Shown: positions 1 through 9,342 of the stretch, piece by piece | Numbering within the stretch: position 1 is the first letter of the stretch | Layout: each line of letters opens with the position of its first letter | Notes under the pieces: generated by a model | Told to the model about the DNA's origin: nothing | Databases searched by the model: none | What the model saw: only the letters and a program-made list of their open reading frames with translations | Translations under genes and position numbers: made by a program | From: Bryopsis sp. KO-2023 | Taxonomy: Eukaryota; Chlorophyta; Ulvophyceae; Bryopsidales; Bryopsidaceae | Direction of reading: 5' to 3' | DNA: 64,000 nucleotides | Assembly: GCA_030272585.1 (NCBI GenBank) | Contig: BSYQ01000006.1 | Coordinates: 3,373,001-3,437,000, forward strand

Positions 1-1216
1 GGTGGATCTCTTCAAGATGTACGTTTTGGGGAAGGTGCAGTATGCTGCGCCGGTTTGGGTGTTCTTTCTGACTCAGCAGCACAAGCGGGAGCTGAACGAT
101 CTGTTGGTGCGTTACTTAAAATCGGTGCTACGTCTTCCGACGAGGGCGCTGAAGAATTTCGTGTATTTGGAGTGTGGTGTTTTGCCGGTCACGTTTTATT
201 TGTACCGGAACGCGTTGAAGTTTTGGAATCGCCTGATGCAATTGCCGGCGACGCATCCCACGCGGGCGATGCTGTTCTGGTTGCGTGGTCAGCCGGATTC
301 TCGGCGTTCTTGGTGGGTTCAGTTTCGTGATATGGTGAGACGCTTTGTTCCACAGTTCGATGGGTTTGTGGAGGTGGACGTGGCGACCTGGGCGCGTGCC
401 TATAAGGCAGATATTGTGGGTCAATTGCGTTCCCGACATCCGCGTATCGTGGCGTATTATAATCGGTTCAAACCGACGTTTTGTTACACGAACGCGTTGT
501 CTTCTTTTACGGATTTGGGTTTGCGTACGACTTGGGTGCGTTTTCGGGCTCGTCTTCACGGTTTGGAGATCGATGCTGTGGACTTGAGTGATAGAGACGT
601 GCCTTTGAACGAGAGGTATTGTCCGTTTTGTTTGGCCGCTGGGGTTTCGACGCCTGAAAACGAGGTGCATTTTCTTTTTGCTTGTCCGCTTTATGTGCGG
701 TTGCGTGTGAACTCGGTCGTGGAAGAGAGTCGTGGCTCTCTATTTCGTTTGTTTAATTGTCCGGGGCAGGTTCGTGTGGCTGTTTATATTCGCCGGGCGC
801 TCGCCTTGCGTAGGGAGTGGTTGGACGCTCGTTCGTAGTGGGCTTGTAGCGACTGGTGGTGTTTGTTTTTCGTTGTTCTGGATGTTTCGTTTGATGGGGA
901 AGTTGGTGTTCTTCGTTGTTTGCTTTGTTTGTTGGGCGCTCGCTCCGGGTTTCTGAGTTGGAAGCGACCGATTCTTGTGTTTGGTTTTATGTTTTGACGT
1001 TTGGGCTCTTTCTTGAGTTTCGATTGGGGATTTCTGGTTTCAGAGACGTTGGAACTTTTTTGTTTTAGGAGATTTTGTTCATTTAGGAGTTGATTACATT
1101 CAGAGGCTTTTGCCTTGCTTCGAACGTTGGGACACGATTCACTCATGTATGTCGTTGCAACAGGGCGGTTTGCCCTACGCAACTTGTAATCCTTGTATCC
1201 TTGTATCCTTGTATCC
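1..1216 (+). mobile_element. LINE-A copy 1, 3' part (runs in from the left edge)
   Basis: This is the 3' part of a non-LTR retrotransposon here called LINE-A. It holds the end of ORF2 (stop at 836-838), a 3' UTR, the conserved terminal hairpin (about 1154-1183) and a tail of TTGTATCC units ending near 1216. The next LINE-A copy begins directly at the end of the tail, so no 3' flanking host DNA is left. The same sequence recurs with few changes at 1216-3073, 15397-19080, 23772-27670 and, inverted, at 5690-11559. Confidence 0.9.
2..838 (+). CDS. LINE-A ORF2, C-terminal fragment
   Basis: About 278 residues from the C-terminal third of a LINE ORF2, downstream of the reverse transcriptase catalytic core. 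Near the end a CX2CX12HX4C zinc-binding motif of the type seen after many plant and algal LINE reverse transcriptases can be read (YCPFC ... H ... C). The reading frame is open to the left edge, so the start is missing. Only the reverse transcriptase thumb and C-terminal domain are represented; the endonuclease and the FADD motif lie outside the window. Confidence 0.85.
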   Translation: MDLFKMYVLGKVQYAAPVWVFFLTQQHKRELNDLLVRYLKSVLRLPTRALKNFVYLECGVLPVTFYLYRNALKFWNRLMQLPATHPTRAMLFWLRGQPDSRRSWWVQFRDMVRRFVPQFDGFVEVDVATWARAYKADIVGQLRSRHPRIVAYYNRFKPTFCYTNALSSFTDLGLRTTWVRFRARLHGLEIDAVDLSDRDVPLNERYCPFCLAAGVSTPENEVHFLFACPLYVRLRVNSVVEESRGSLFRLFNCPGQVRVAVYIRRALALRREWLDARS

Positions 1217-2700
1217 TGTCGATGGATTTGGCGAAAGCTTACGACAGTGTGCATCACGATCGCTTGTGGTTGCACTTGCGACGTATGGGCCTGCATCCGT
1301 GGCTGATTGAACTTGTGAGGTACATGTATCACAACTCCTCGGCGGTGGTTAGGGGGACTCGTGGCTGTTCGCGCTCGTTTGAGATGCGACGTGGTGTGCG
1401 ACAAGGCTGCCCTTTCAGTCCTCTGTTGTATACCTGTTACCATGATAACTTTCCTCTTCTCTTGGAGCGACTGGACTTGGAACGAGTTGTTTTTGACCTG
1501 GTGAAGATCGTCGCGATGATCTTTGCGGACGACACTCTGGTGCCTTTGCGTGATGAGGAAGGTGTGCAGGCGGTGGGTGACTTGACGCTTCGGTTTGAGC
1601 AGGACTGGCATATCAAGACAAACCATGAGAAGACGGAGGTGCTTGCGGTGAACCCGGGGTCGCGTACTTCGGTTTCGTTTGGTGGACACGATGTGCCGTT
1701 GCAGCGCACGCTCAAGTATTTGGGTGTGGTGTTTTACGATGGGCCTGGGGACGTCAACGTGTTTCGGGAGCATATTTCAAAGGTGTTGTGTGCGGGCAAC
1801 GTGGCTGTTGGGCGTTTGCGTGCGAGGGCGTTTGAGATCGGTTTGAGGGATCCACGGACTCTGGTGGATCTCTTCAAGATGTACGTTTTGGGGAAGGTGC
1901 AGTATGCTGCGCCGGTTTGGGTGTTCTTTCTGACTCAGCAGCACAAGCGGGAGCTGAACGATCTGTTGGTGCGTTACTTAAAATCGGTGCTACGTCTTCC
2001 GACGAGGGCGCTGAAGAATTTCGTGTATTTGGAGTGTGGTGTTTTGCCGGTCACGTATTATTTGTACCGGAACGCGTTGAAGTTTTGGAATCGCCTGATG
2101 CAATTGCCGGCGACGCATCCCACGCGGGCGATGCTGTTCTGGTTGCGTGGTCAGCCGGATTCTCGGCGTTCTTGGTGGGTCCAGTTTCGTGAAATGGTGA
2201 GACGCTTTGTTCCACAGTTCGATGGGTTTGTGGAGGTGGACGTGGCGACCTGGGCGCGTGCCTATAAGGCAGATATTGTGGGTCAGTTGCGTTCTCGACA
2301 TCCGCGTATCGTGGCGTATTACAATCGGTTCAAACCGACGTTTTGTTACACGAACGCGTTGTCTTCTTTTACGGATTTGGGTTTGCGTACGACTTGGGTG
2401 CGTTTTCGGGCTCGTCTTCACGGTTTGGAGATCGATGCTGTGGACTTGAGTGATAGAGACGTGCCTTTGAACGAGAGGTATTGTCCGTTTTGTTTGGCCG
2501 CTGGGGTTTCGACGCCTGAAAACGAGGTGCATTTTCTTTTTGCTTGTCCGCTTTATGTGCGGTTGCGTGTGAACTCGGTCGTGGAAGAGAGTCGTGGCTC
2601 TCTGTTTCGTTTGTTTAATTGTCCGGGGCAGGTTCGTGTGGCTGTTTATATTCGCCGGGCGCTCGCCTTGCGTAGGGAGTGGTTGGACGATCGTTCGTAG
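1216..2700 (+). CDS. LINE-A ORF2, 5'-truncated reverse transcriptase
   Basis: An open frame of 495 codons holding the second half of the LINE-A reverse transcriptase: SMDLAKAYD (palm motif A region), QGCPFSPLLY (motif B), FADDT (catalytic motif C), then thumb, C-terminal domain and the CCHC zinc-binding motif near the C-terminus. The endonuclease and the fingers are absent, so it cannot be autonomous. Open frame extends about 126 bases upstream of the junction into the tail of copy 1, but that part is unrelated sequence. Sequence is nearly identical to the full-length ORF2 at 6058-9342. Confidence 0.85.
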   Translation: MSMDLAKAYDSVHHDRLWLHLRRMGLHPWLIELVRYMYHNSSAVVRGTRGCSRSFEMRRGVRQGCPFSPLLYTCYHDNFPLLLERLDLERVVFDLVKIVAMIFADDTLVPLRDEEGVQAVGDLTLRFEQDWHIKTNHEKTEVLAVNPGSRTSVSFGGHDVPLQRTLKYLGVVFYDGPGDVNVFREHISKVLCAGNVAVGRLRARAFEIGLRDPRTLVDLFKMYVLGKVQYAAPVWVFFLTQQHKRELNDLLVRYLKSVLRLPTRALKNFVYLECGVLPVTYYLYRNALKFWNRLMQLPATHPTRAMLFWLRGQPDSRRSWWVQFREMVRRFVPQFDGFVEVDVATWARAYKADIVGQLRSRHPRIVAYYNRFKPTFCYTNALSSFTDLGLRTTWVRFRARLHGLEIDAVDLSDRDVPLNERYCPFCLAAGVSTPENEVHFLFACPLYVRLRVNSVVEESRGSLFRLFNCPGQVRVAVYIRRALALRREWLDDRS

Positions 2701-3073
2701 TGGGCTTGTAGCGACTGGTGGTGTTTGTTTTTCGTTGTTCTGGATGTTTCGTTTGATGGGGAAGTTGGTGTTCTTTGTTGTTTGCTTTGTTTGTTGGGCG
2801 CTCGCTCTGGGTTTCTGAGTTGGAAGCGACCGATTCTTGTGTTTGGTTTTATGTTTTGACGTTTGGGCTCTTTCTTGAGTTTCGATTGGGGATTTCTGGT
2901 TTCAGAGACGTTGGAACTTTTTTGTTTTAGGAGATTTTGTTCATTTAGGAGTTGATTACATTCAGAGGCTTTTGCCTTGCTTCGAACGTTGGGACACGAT
3001 TCACTCATGTATGTCGTTGCAACAGGGCGGTTTGCCCTACGCAACTTGTAATCCTTGTTTCCTTGTTTCCTTG
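1216..3073 (+). mobile_element. LINE-A copy 2, 5'-truncated
   Basis: This LINE-A copy begins inside the reverse transcriptase domain at the SMDLAKAYD motif and runs through the ORF2 stop (2700), the 3' UTR, the 3' hairpin (about 3016-3045) and a TTGTTTCC tail. It follows copy 1 head-to-tail with no intervening DNA. LINE-B sequence starts immediately after its tail at 3074. Confidence 0.9.
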
Positions 3074-3384
3074 CCGCCGTTCGGTGTTCCTGCGGGTGGG
3101 GACTTGGAATGTCCGGGCGGCGGCTGATTGGAAGGGTTGTTTTTTCGAAGATGTTTTAGACCAGATTGATATTTTGTTTTTGCAAGAGATTGGGGATGAG
3201 GCGTTTTATGAACGGTTTTCGGATTTTTCTGTTTTGTTACGGTCACGTCAGGGGGTACGTCGACGCTCTGGGGGTGTTGGGGTTATGGTACGGAAGTCTT
3301 TGGATGCATCAGTTTCGTTTATGGATGTGCAAGACGCCAGCAGTTCGATTGTTGGGGTTCGTTGTTTTATTGGTCCTTCTGAGT
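3074..3384 (+). pseudogene. LINE-B ORF2, endonuclease N-terminus (5' piece of a split copy)
   Basis: This encodes the start of an APE-like endonuclease (LRVGTWNVRAA, then LFLQEIGDE, then RRRSGGVGVMVRKS) clearly related to, but different from, the LINE-A endonuclease. The frame is broken near 3385 where a DIRS/Ngaro-like element begins. The matching continuation (CFGCYLPSAGSDF ... LGDFNAS ... SDHMPV) resumes at 14744, so the two pieces are one LINE-B copy split by an 11.4-kb insertion. Confidence 0.85.
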
Positions 3385-3453
3385 TTTATGACGGAAAATC
3401 GTTGGGGCAGTCCCACCCAAGAACACGGACACACATGAACTCTAGATAATAAA

Positions 3454-3735
3454 TGTCTTCAACGTCAGTTGAAAAGTTTATGCGGCAGTTGGGCACAGGG
3501 CGGGTAGTTTCGTGGTTATGGAGGTACTTGGCTTAGCTGTACTCGTTTGAGTGGTCAGGATTTGATGTGCGTATTCGGTGGTTCTGGTGATGCCAGGGTG
3601 GCAGTCAGACATTTTTTAGTTTGTGCGGTTCTGATTGCAGCATTACAATGCACAGCACAGCACCGCTGTACGACTGTAGTGCTGCACAGCAAGGATATAA
3701 GCGGGCCATTTGTTTTGCTATTCACTTTTCTGCTC
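3454..3735 (+). repeat. Split direct repeat A1 of the DIRS/Ngaro-like element
   Basis: This 282-bp block starts TGTCTTCAACGTCAG and ends TTTTCTGCTC. It is repeated in direct orientation with the same length at 13707-13988, and in other copies at 19486-19768 and (inverted) at the right end of the copy ending at 22592. It contains a GC-rich palindromic stretch around CAGCACAGCACCGCTG, and GGATATAAGCG may act as a TATA-type core. Confidence 0.75.
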
Positions 3736-3781
3736 TTCGAGCAGCCCAGCAATTCGTTTGCTGGCTCCTTGTAAGGAGATC

Positions 3782-4022
3782 TCAGTGTGTGGAGCGACAC
3801 TCTCTAGAAGAGGCTCGTCAACACGCACAACACCGACCTGATCGCGACCTGGGGCAATACATCGGCGAAATCGTGACGGGGTCGTTTGTGAACGGCCGTA
3901 TCGACAGTTCGCAGCTGCTGTCTCGCTCAAGCCAACGTCCACAGCGCCTGCTGTTCGCTCCAAGCGATGTGCTGCGCCCAAACCATGCTCTGGTGCGCCG
4001 AGTGATGGGGCCAGCAAGCTAG
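3782..4022 (+). CDS. Small conserved ORF upstream of the reverse transcriptase
   Basis: A frame of about 80 codons between repeat A1 and the reverse transcriptase frame, ending in ALVRRVMGPAS. A near-identical frame lies at the same place in copy 3 (29764-29997). A diverged version ending ALVRQVMGPES is present on the minus strand in copy 2 (22262-22026). Conservation in three copies suggests a real product, possibly a Gag-like or accessory protein, but I do not recognise a domain. The exact start is unclear because the frame is open upstream. Confidence 0.4.
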
Positions 4023-4290
4023 GGTTTGTACTGCCGACCTGCGTGCTGTGAAGAAACGGCATTACAGGATTAGAAGTGGACAAGGGCGCTCACCAAGAAA
4101 TGAGGGAACTAAAACAGAACATGACAGAGCCTATGGGAGAGGATCTGTTTACAAGGACACAAGGGTTCGAGGACCTGTCGGCACAGTGGACAGCATTGAA
4201 AGTACGGCGAAACGTGAGTCAGTGGAGACGGATTGGAACGTCTAATGAGGTACTGCGGATTATATCGGGGGGTGTCAAAGTGCGGTTTGA

Positions 4291-4692
4291 TATACAAGGA
4301 TACAAGGATTACAAGTTGCGTAGGGCAAACCGCCCTGTTGCAACGACATACATGAGTGAATCGTGTCCCAACGTTCGAAGCAAGGCAAAAGCCTCTGAAT
4401 GTAATCAACTCCTAAATGAACAAAATCTCCTAAAACAAAAAAGTTCCAACGTCTCTGAAACCAGAAATCCCCAATCGAAACTCAAGAAAGAGCCCAAACG
4501 TCAAAACATAAAACCAAACACAAGAATCGGTCGCTTCCAACTCAGAAACCCGGAGCGAGCGCCCAACAAACAAAGCAAACAACGAAGAACACCAACTTCC
4601 CCATCAAACGAAACATCCAGAACAACGAAAAACAAACACCACCAGTCGCTACAAGCCCACTACGAACGAGCGTCCAACCACTCCCGGACGGT
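4291..4692 (-). mobile_element. LINE-A 3' fragment inserted in the RT frame
   Basis: A 402-bp LINE-A piece in minus orientation with tail units (TATACAAGGATACAAGG), the 3' hairpin, the 3' UTR and the last few codons of ORF2. It is 5'-truncated. It is flanked by an 11-bp target-site duplication GTGCGGTTTGA at 4280-4290 and 4693-4703, which marks a separate target-primed insertion. Confidence 0.85.
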
Positions 4693-5468
4693 GTGCGGTT
4701 TGACGGTACACCACGAACGCAGCAGTTCAGTGGCTCTTTTCTTACGTCAGAAACGCAAAGAAAAGAATGGAGAGAAATCAGAAAGGATTATCTAGAGAAG
4801 GGTGCAATTAGCATCGTGGATAATCCTGATAAATCGGCTCATGTCAGCCGATCTTTTTTGGTACCAAAAAAAGATGAATTTGGGAATAGAACTGGGCAGC
4901 GTCTGATAATAGACCTGAGGCCTTTAAATGCACAGGTGTTGCCCTATCCTGTGCATTACGAGGATTTGCGCTCGTTGCCTCATATGCTGCGCCAGAACGA
5001 TTTTTTGATTAAGTTCGATTTGAAGGACGCCTTTTTTTCACGTCGGGATTCATCCAGATCATAAGAAGTTCTTTCAATTTGAAGTGGATGGTGAACGTTT
5101 CCAATGCGAGGTGTTGCCGTTTGGATTCAGGGGTTCGCCTAAAATTTATTGTGATTTGATTAAGAATTTGGTCAGGTTTTTGAGAAACCCAGGGATGATA
5201 AAAGAAATGAAAAAAGAGGGAACAGATGATTTTTTGTACGAGTACTGGAAGCGTTATAGAAACGAGAAGAGAGTGAGATTGACGTGGTACTTGGATGATT
5301 TTCTCTGCATGCATTCCTCGGCTGCAGAGTTGAGAGTTTTTGGTCGAATCATCAGAGGAATATTCGATCAGATGGGGATATCGTGGAAGGACTCCAAGTG
5401 TGTGTGGGATCCCTGCCAGAAGCTGCAACATTTGGGGTTCCTCGTTGACAGCAAGGCAGCGTTGTTTG

Positions 5469-5646
5469 GCAATACTTTCTGATACATTGATTCCTTAGTG
5501 ATGGGTCTCTCGTTGATTGTACGGGGGTTTTATTGGAGACTTCATCTTCTGTGGACTTTTGGACATGGCTGAGACATTGTATGTGGTTGCAACAGGGCGG
5601 ATTGGCCCTTCGCAACATGTAATTTCTGTTTCTGTTTCTGTTTCTG
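5469..5646 (+). mobile_element. LINE-B 3' fragment inserted in the RT frame
   Basis: About 180 bp from the LINE-B 3' UTR: a sequence ending in the hairpin GTTGCAACAGGGCGGATT-GGCCCTTCGCAAC (written in two parts) and a (TTCTGT)n tail. It sits between AALF and the VLPPHRL codons of the reverse transcriptase/RNase H frame. The target duplication (about TGTTTG) merges with the T-rich tail, so its length cannot be fixed. Confidence 0.8.
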
Positions 5647-5712
5647 TTTGTGCTCCCACCACACAGGCTGGAGCGCCTTCGAAAACATGAAACAAGGAAA
5701 CAAGGATTACAA

Positions 5713-5742
5713 GTTGCGTAGGGCAAACCGCCCTGTTGCAAC
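5713..5742 (-). other. Conserved 3'-terminal LINE hairpin
   Basis: Read on the element's sense strand, stems GTTGC/GCAAC and AGGGC/GCCCT enclose a 5-6 nt loop, just before the tail. The same hairpin ends every LINE-A, LINE-B and half-LINE copy in the window, with a different loop in LINE-B. By analogy with LINEs whose reverse transcriptase binds a 3' stem-loop, it is probably the RNA recognition signal for target-primed reverse transcription. Confidence 0.7.
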
Positions 5743-6057
5743 GACATACATGAGTGAATCGTGTCCCAACGTTCGAAGCAAGGCAAAAGCCTCTGAATGT
5801 AATCAACTCCTAAATGAACAAAATCTCCTAAAACAAAAAAGTTCCAACGTCTCTGAAACCAGAAATCCCCAATCGAAACTCAAGAAAGAGCCCAAACGTC
5901 AAAACATAAAACGAAACACAAGAATCGGTCGCTTCCAACTCAGAAACCCAGATCGAGCGCCCAACAAACAAAGCAAACAACAAAGAACACCAACTTCCCC
6001 ATCAAACGAAACATCCAGAACAACGAAAAACAAACACCACCAGTCGCTACAAGCCCA

Positions 6058-9000
6058 CTACGAACGAGCGTCCAACCACTCCCTACGCAAGGCGAGCGCC
6101 CGGCGAATATAAACAGCCACACGAACCTGCCCCGGACAATTAAACAAACGAAACAGAGAGCCACGACTCTCTTCCACGACCGAGTTCACACGCAACTGCA
6201 CATAAAGCGGACAAGCAAAAAGAAAATGCACCTCGTTTTCAGGCGTCGAAACCCCAGCGTCCAAACAAAACGGACAATACCTCTCGTTCAAAGGCACGTC
6301 TCTATCACTCAAGTCCACAGCATCGATCTCCAAACCGTGAAGACGAGCCCGAAAACGCACCCAAGTCGTACGCAAACCCAAATCCGTAAAAGAAGACAAC
6401 GCGTTCGTGTAACAAAACGTCGGTTTGAACCGATTGTAATACGCCACGATACGCGGATGTCGAGAACGCAACTGACCCACAATATCTGCCTTATAGGCAC
6501 GCGCCCAGGTCGCCACGTCCACCTCCACAAACCCATCGAACTGTGGAACAAAGCGTCTCACCATATCACGAAACTGGACCCACCAAGAACGCCGAGAATC
6601 CGGCTGACCACGCAACCAGAACAGCATCGCCCGCGTGGGATGCGTCGCCGGCAATTGCATCAGGCGATTCCAAAACTTCAACGCGTTCCGGTACAAATAG
6701 AACGTGACCGGCAAAACACCACACTCCAAATACACGAAATTCTTCAGCGCCCTCGTCGGAAGACGTAGCACCGATTTTAAGTAACGCACCAACAGATCAT
6801 TCAGCTCCCGCTTGTGCTGCTGAGTCAAAAAGAACACCCAAACCGGCGCAGCATACTGCACCTTCCCCAAAACGTACATCTTGAAGAGAGCCACCAGAGT
6901 CCGTGGATCCCTCAAACCGATCTCAAACGCCCTCGCACGCAAACGCCCAACAGCCACGTTGCCCGCACACAACACCTTTGAAATATGCTCCCGAAACACG
7001 TTGACGTCCCCAGGCCCATCGTAAAACACCACACCCAAATACTTGAGCGTGCGCTGCAACGGCACATCGTGTCCACCAAACGAAACCGAAGTACGCGACC
7101 CCGGGTTCACCGCAAGCACCTCCGTCTTCTCATGGTTTGTCTTGATATGCCAGTCCTGCTCAAACCGAAGCGTCAAGTCACCCACCGCCTGCACACCTTC
7201 CTCATCACGCAAAGGCACCAGAGTGTCGTCCGCAAAGATCATCGCGACGATCTTCACCAGGTCAAAAACAACTCGTTCCAAGTCCAGTCGCTCCAAGAGA
7301 AGAGGAAAGTTATCATGGTAACAAGTATACAACAGAGGACTGAAAGGGCAGCCTTGTCGCACACCACGTCGCATCTCAAACGAGCGCGAACAGCCACGAG
7401 TCCCCCTAACCACCGCCGAGGAGTTGTGATACATGTACCTCACAAGTTCAATCAGCCACGGATGCAGGCCCATACGTCGCAAGTGCAACCACAAGCGATC
7501 GTGATGCACACTGTCGTAAGCTTTCGCCAAATCCATCGACAGCAAAAACAACAAGTTCCCAGTCTTCTTCGCCCAGAAAATGAGACCCCACGCCAGCAAA
7601 ATCCAAGTCACCGTTTCACAGCCCCTTCGAAAACCGGCCTGAGTGGGATGACGAACAGGGTCCAACACAGGTGCGACGCGCTCCATCAACGTATAAACAA
7701 ACAGTTTGTACCACACCGTACAGAGCATGATCGGACGATAACGAATGGGATCCGAACGTTGTCCACGGTTCTTGTAAATGGGGCGCACCATACCAAACAG
7801 CCAGCTCCGAGGAACACGTCTCTCGCGAAGGCATCGATTAAAAAGAGCGAGCAGCAACGGAAGCCAAGCCTCCTGCAACCCCTGTCCCTTGAAGAACGCC
7901 GGCGTCCACGAATCCGCACCAGCACACGTCCCCAGTTTCAACTTTCTCACCGCCTGCTTGACCTCCACGTCAGTAAAAGGCGTCACAAGGTCGTCACGTC
8001 CCAACACATCGCTCCTGATATCAACATGAGGCTCTGGATCATCCGTATCAAGAGAGGAGGCCTCGAAAAACTCCGTAAAGTGCTTGTGCCAATCGTCCAA
8101 AGTTACAGCATCAGAAGCACGCTTCTGCCTCGGAAACAAAGTGGAGTGAAAACGTTTGGAATCCTCCTTGAAGAGTCGCTGCATATAGTCACCATATCCC
8201 AGGTCGAACTGACGCTTCTCTCGAGCCAAAACAGCAAAATAGCGATTCCTCAATCTCCTCGCATCAACAGCCAGATCAGGCGATTCGGGTCGCCGCAAAT
8301 ATGCCCTCCAAGCACGCCGGTACTCACGCAAAGCATCGATACACGCCTGATTATACCAAGGCTGCCGAGAAACGCGCCGAGCTGGAACAGATGAAGAGCG
8401 CTTCACCAAGTGGGTAGTCACCACAGCCGAAACCGAACGAGCAACACAATCCACCGATGCTCCCGAATCGATTCCTGAAATCAAAGAGTCACGATTGCAT
8501 CGCAAAAACCGAGCCAATCGCTGCTGATCCCGTGCCGCCATACGATACCTTCCACGATCCACAGCCTGATCCCACACCTGAGAAAACGCAACAGTCAAAA
8601 CAACAGCCCTGTGATCCGAAATGTGCAACGGCGGATCGGGCTCCACAAACATAGAAACGTCCCAATCCGACAAAATAGACTCACTGCCCACGACATAGTC
8701 CAAAAGACTCCAAACACCCTGTTGCCGAAACGTACACTCCCCAATCAAATCCCCACGAACACGGCCATTGAAAATTCGCACACCAGCAGCCTGACACAAA
8801 GACAAAAGACGACGACCATTCCAACTAACAGCAGAGCGATCACAATTGGATCTCTCCTGAAACCCAACATCCTCCCCGTCCACCTCGGTGCCCGTATGCC
8901 CATTGAAATCCCCAAGCAAAACAACGTTTTCAGAACGTCGTGACAAAACAGCCGACTCCAAATCGTCCCAAACACTCTGATCGGAGTAAGAAGAACTCGG

Positions 9001-9342
9001 ACTAGGCAGATAAACACCAAAAACGGTCAAAGAAAACGAACCAAAAACCAAAGAAAAAGCAATCACAGAACTACCAATATAGGCGTCTTGCAAAAAAGAA
9101 ACGTGCGCCTCAACAGTATTGCGGACCAAGACAGCCACCCCCCCCGATCGTCTACGTACATCCCTCTCCAAAAAATGTGCCGTAAAATGAGGCAAGTGTG
9201 AAAGCAACCCAGTATTCCCAATCTCCTGCAAAACCAAAACATCGATTCTATCTAGCAATTCAATCAAACAGGCCATCTTCCCCACAGTTGCCGACCGAAG
9301 ATTCCACGTTCCGAGACGAAGGAATATCGGTCGGCCGCACCC
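6058..9342 (-). CDS. LINE-A ORF2: endonuclease, reverse transcriptase and zinc-binding C-terminus
   Basis: The ORF2 polyprotein nicks target DNA and copies the element RNA. The open frame runs 1,095 codons from just after the ORF1 stop; the first in-frame ATG is at the GKM of the endonuclease start. The APE-type endonuclease begins at LGTWNLRS and has LQEIG, LLGDFNGHTG and SDHRAV near residues 20, 125 and 223 (counted from position 9285). The reverse transcriptase has SMDLAKAYDSV, QGCPFSPLLY and FADDT (about residue 685). A CX2CX12HX4C zinc-binding motif lies near residue 1005. No frameshift or stop is seen. The GTWN endonuclease start lies upstream of any ATG, so translation probably depends on ORF1 (read-through, or re-initiation at a non-AUG codon). 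Confidence 0.92.
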   Translation of the reverse strand, partial: GCGRPIFLRLGTWNLRSATVGKMACLIELLDRIDVLVLQEIGNTGLLSHLPHFTAHFLERDVRRRSGGVAVLVRNTVEAHVSFLQDAYIGSSVIAFSLVFGSFSLTVFGVYLPSPSSSYSDQSVWDDLESAVLSRRSENVVLLGDFNGHTGTEVDGEDVGFQERSNCDRSAVSWNGRRLLSLCQAAGVRIFNGRVRGDLIGECTFRQQGVWSLLDYVVGSESILSDWDVSMFVEPDPPLHISDHRAVVLTVAFSQVWDQAVDRGRYRMAARDQQRLARFLRCNRDSLISGIDSGASVDCVARSVSAVVTTHLVKRSSSVPARRVSRQPWYNQACIDALREYRRAWRAYLRRPESPDLAVDARRLRNRYFAVLAREKRQFDLGYGDYMQRLFKEDSKRFHSTLFPRQKRASDAVTLDDWHKHFTEFFEASSLDTDDPEPHVDIRSDVLGRDDLVTPFTDVEVKQAVRKLKLGTCAGADSWTPAFFKGQGLQEAWLPLLLALFNRCLRERRVPRSWLFGMVRPIYKNRGQRSDPIRYRPIMLCTVWYKLFVYTLMERVAPVLDPVRHPTQAGFRRGCETVTWILLAWGLIFWAKKTGNLLFLLSMDLAKAYDSVHHDRLWLHLRRMGLHPWLIELVRYMYHNSSAVVRGTRGCSRSFEMRRGVRQGCPFSPLLYTCYHDNFPLLLERLDLERVVFDLVKIVAMIFADDTLVPLRDEEGVQAVGDLTLRFEQDWHIKTNHEKTEVLAVNPGSRTSVSFGGHDVPLQRTLKYLGVVFYDGPGDVNVFREHISKVLCAGNVAVGRLRARAFEIGLRDPRTLVALFKMYVLGKVQYAAPVWVFFLTQQHKRELNDLLVRYLKSVLRLPTRALKNFVYLECGVLPVTFYLYRNALKFWNRLMQLPATHPTRAMLFWLRGQPDSRRSWWVQFRDMVRRFVPQFDGFVEVDVATWARAYKADIVGQLRSRHPRIVAYYNRFKPTFCYTNALSSFTDLGLRTTWVRFRARLHGLEIDAVDLSDRDVPLNERYCPFCLDAGVSTPENEVHFLFACPLYVQLRVNSVVEESRGSLFRLFNCPGQVRVAVYIRRALALRREWLDARS

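Noticed and set aside
6985-8394. 469-codon open frame on the plus strand opposite LINE-A ORF2 (and repeats of it at 784-1773 and 25132-26061)
   Set aside because: It is the antisense shadow of a GC-skewed ORF2, has Arg/His/Gln-rich translation without domain, and appears in every LINE-A copy only because ORF2 does.
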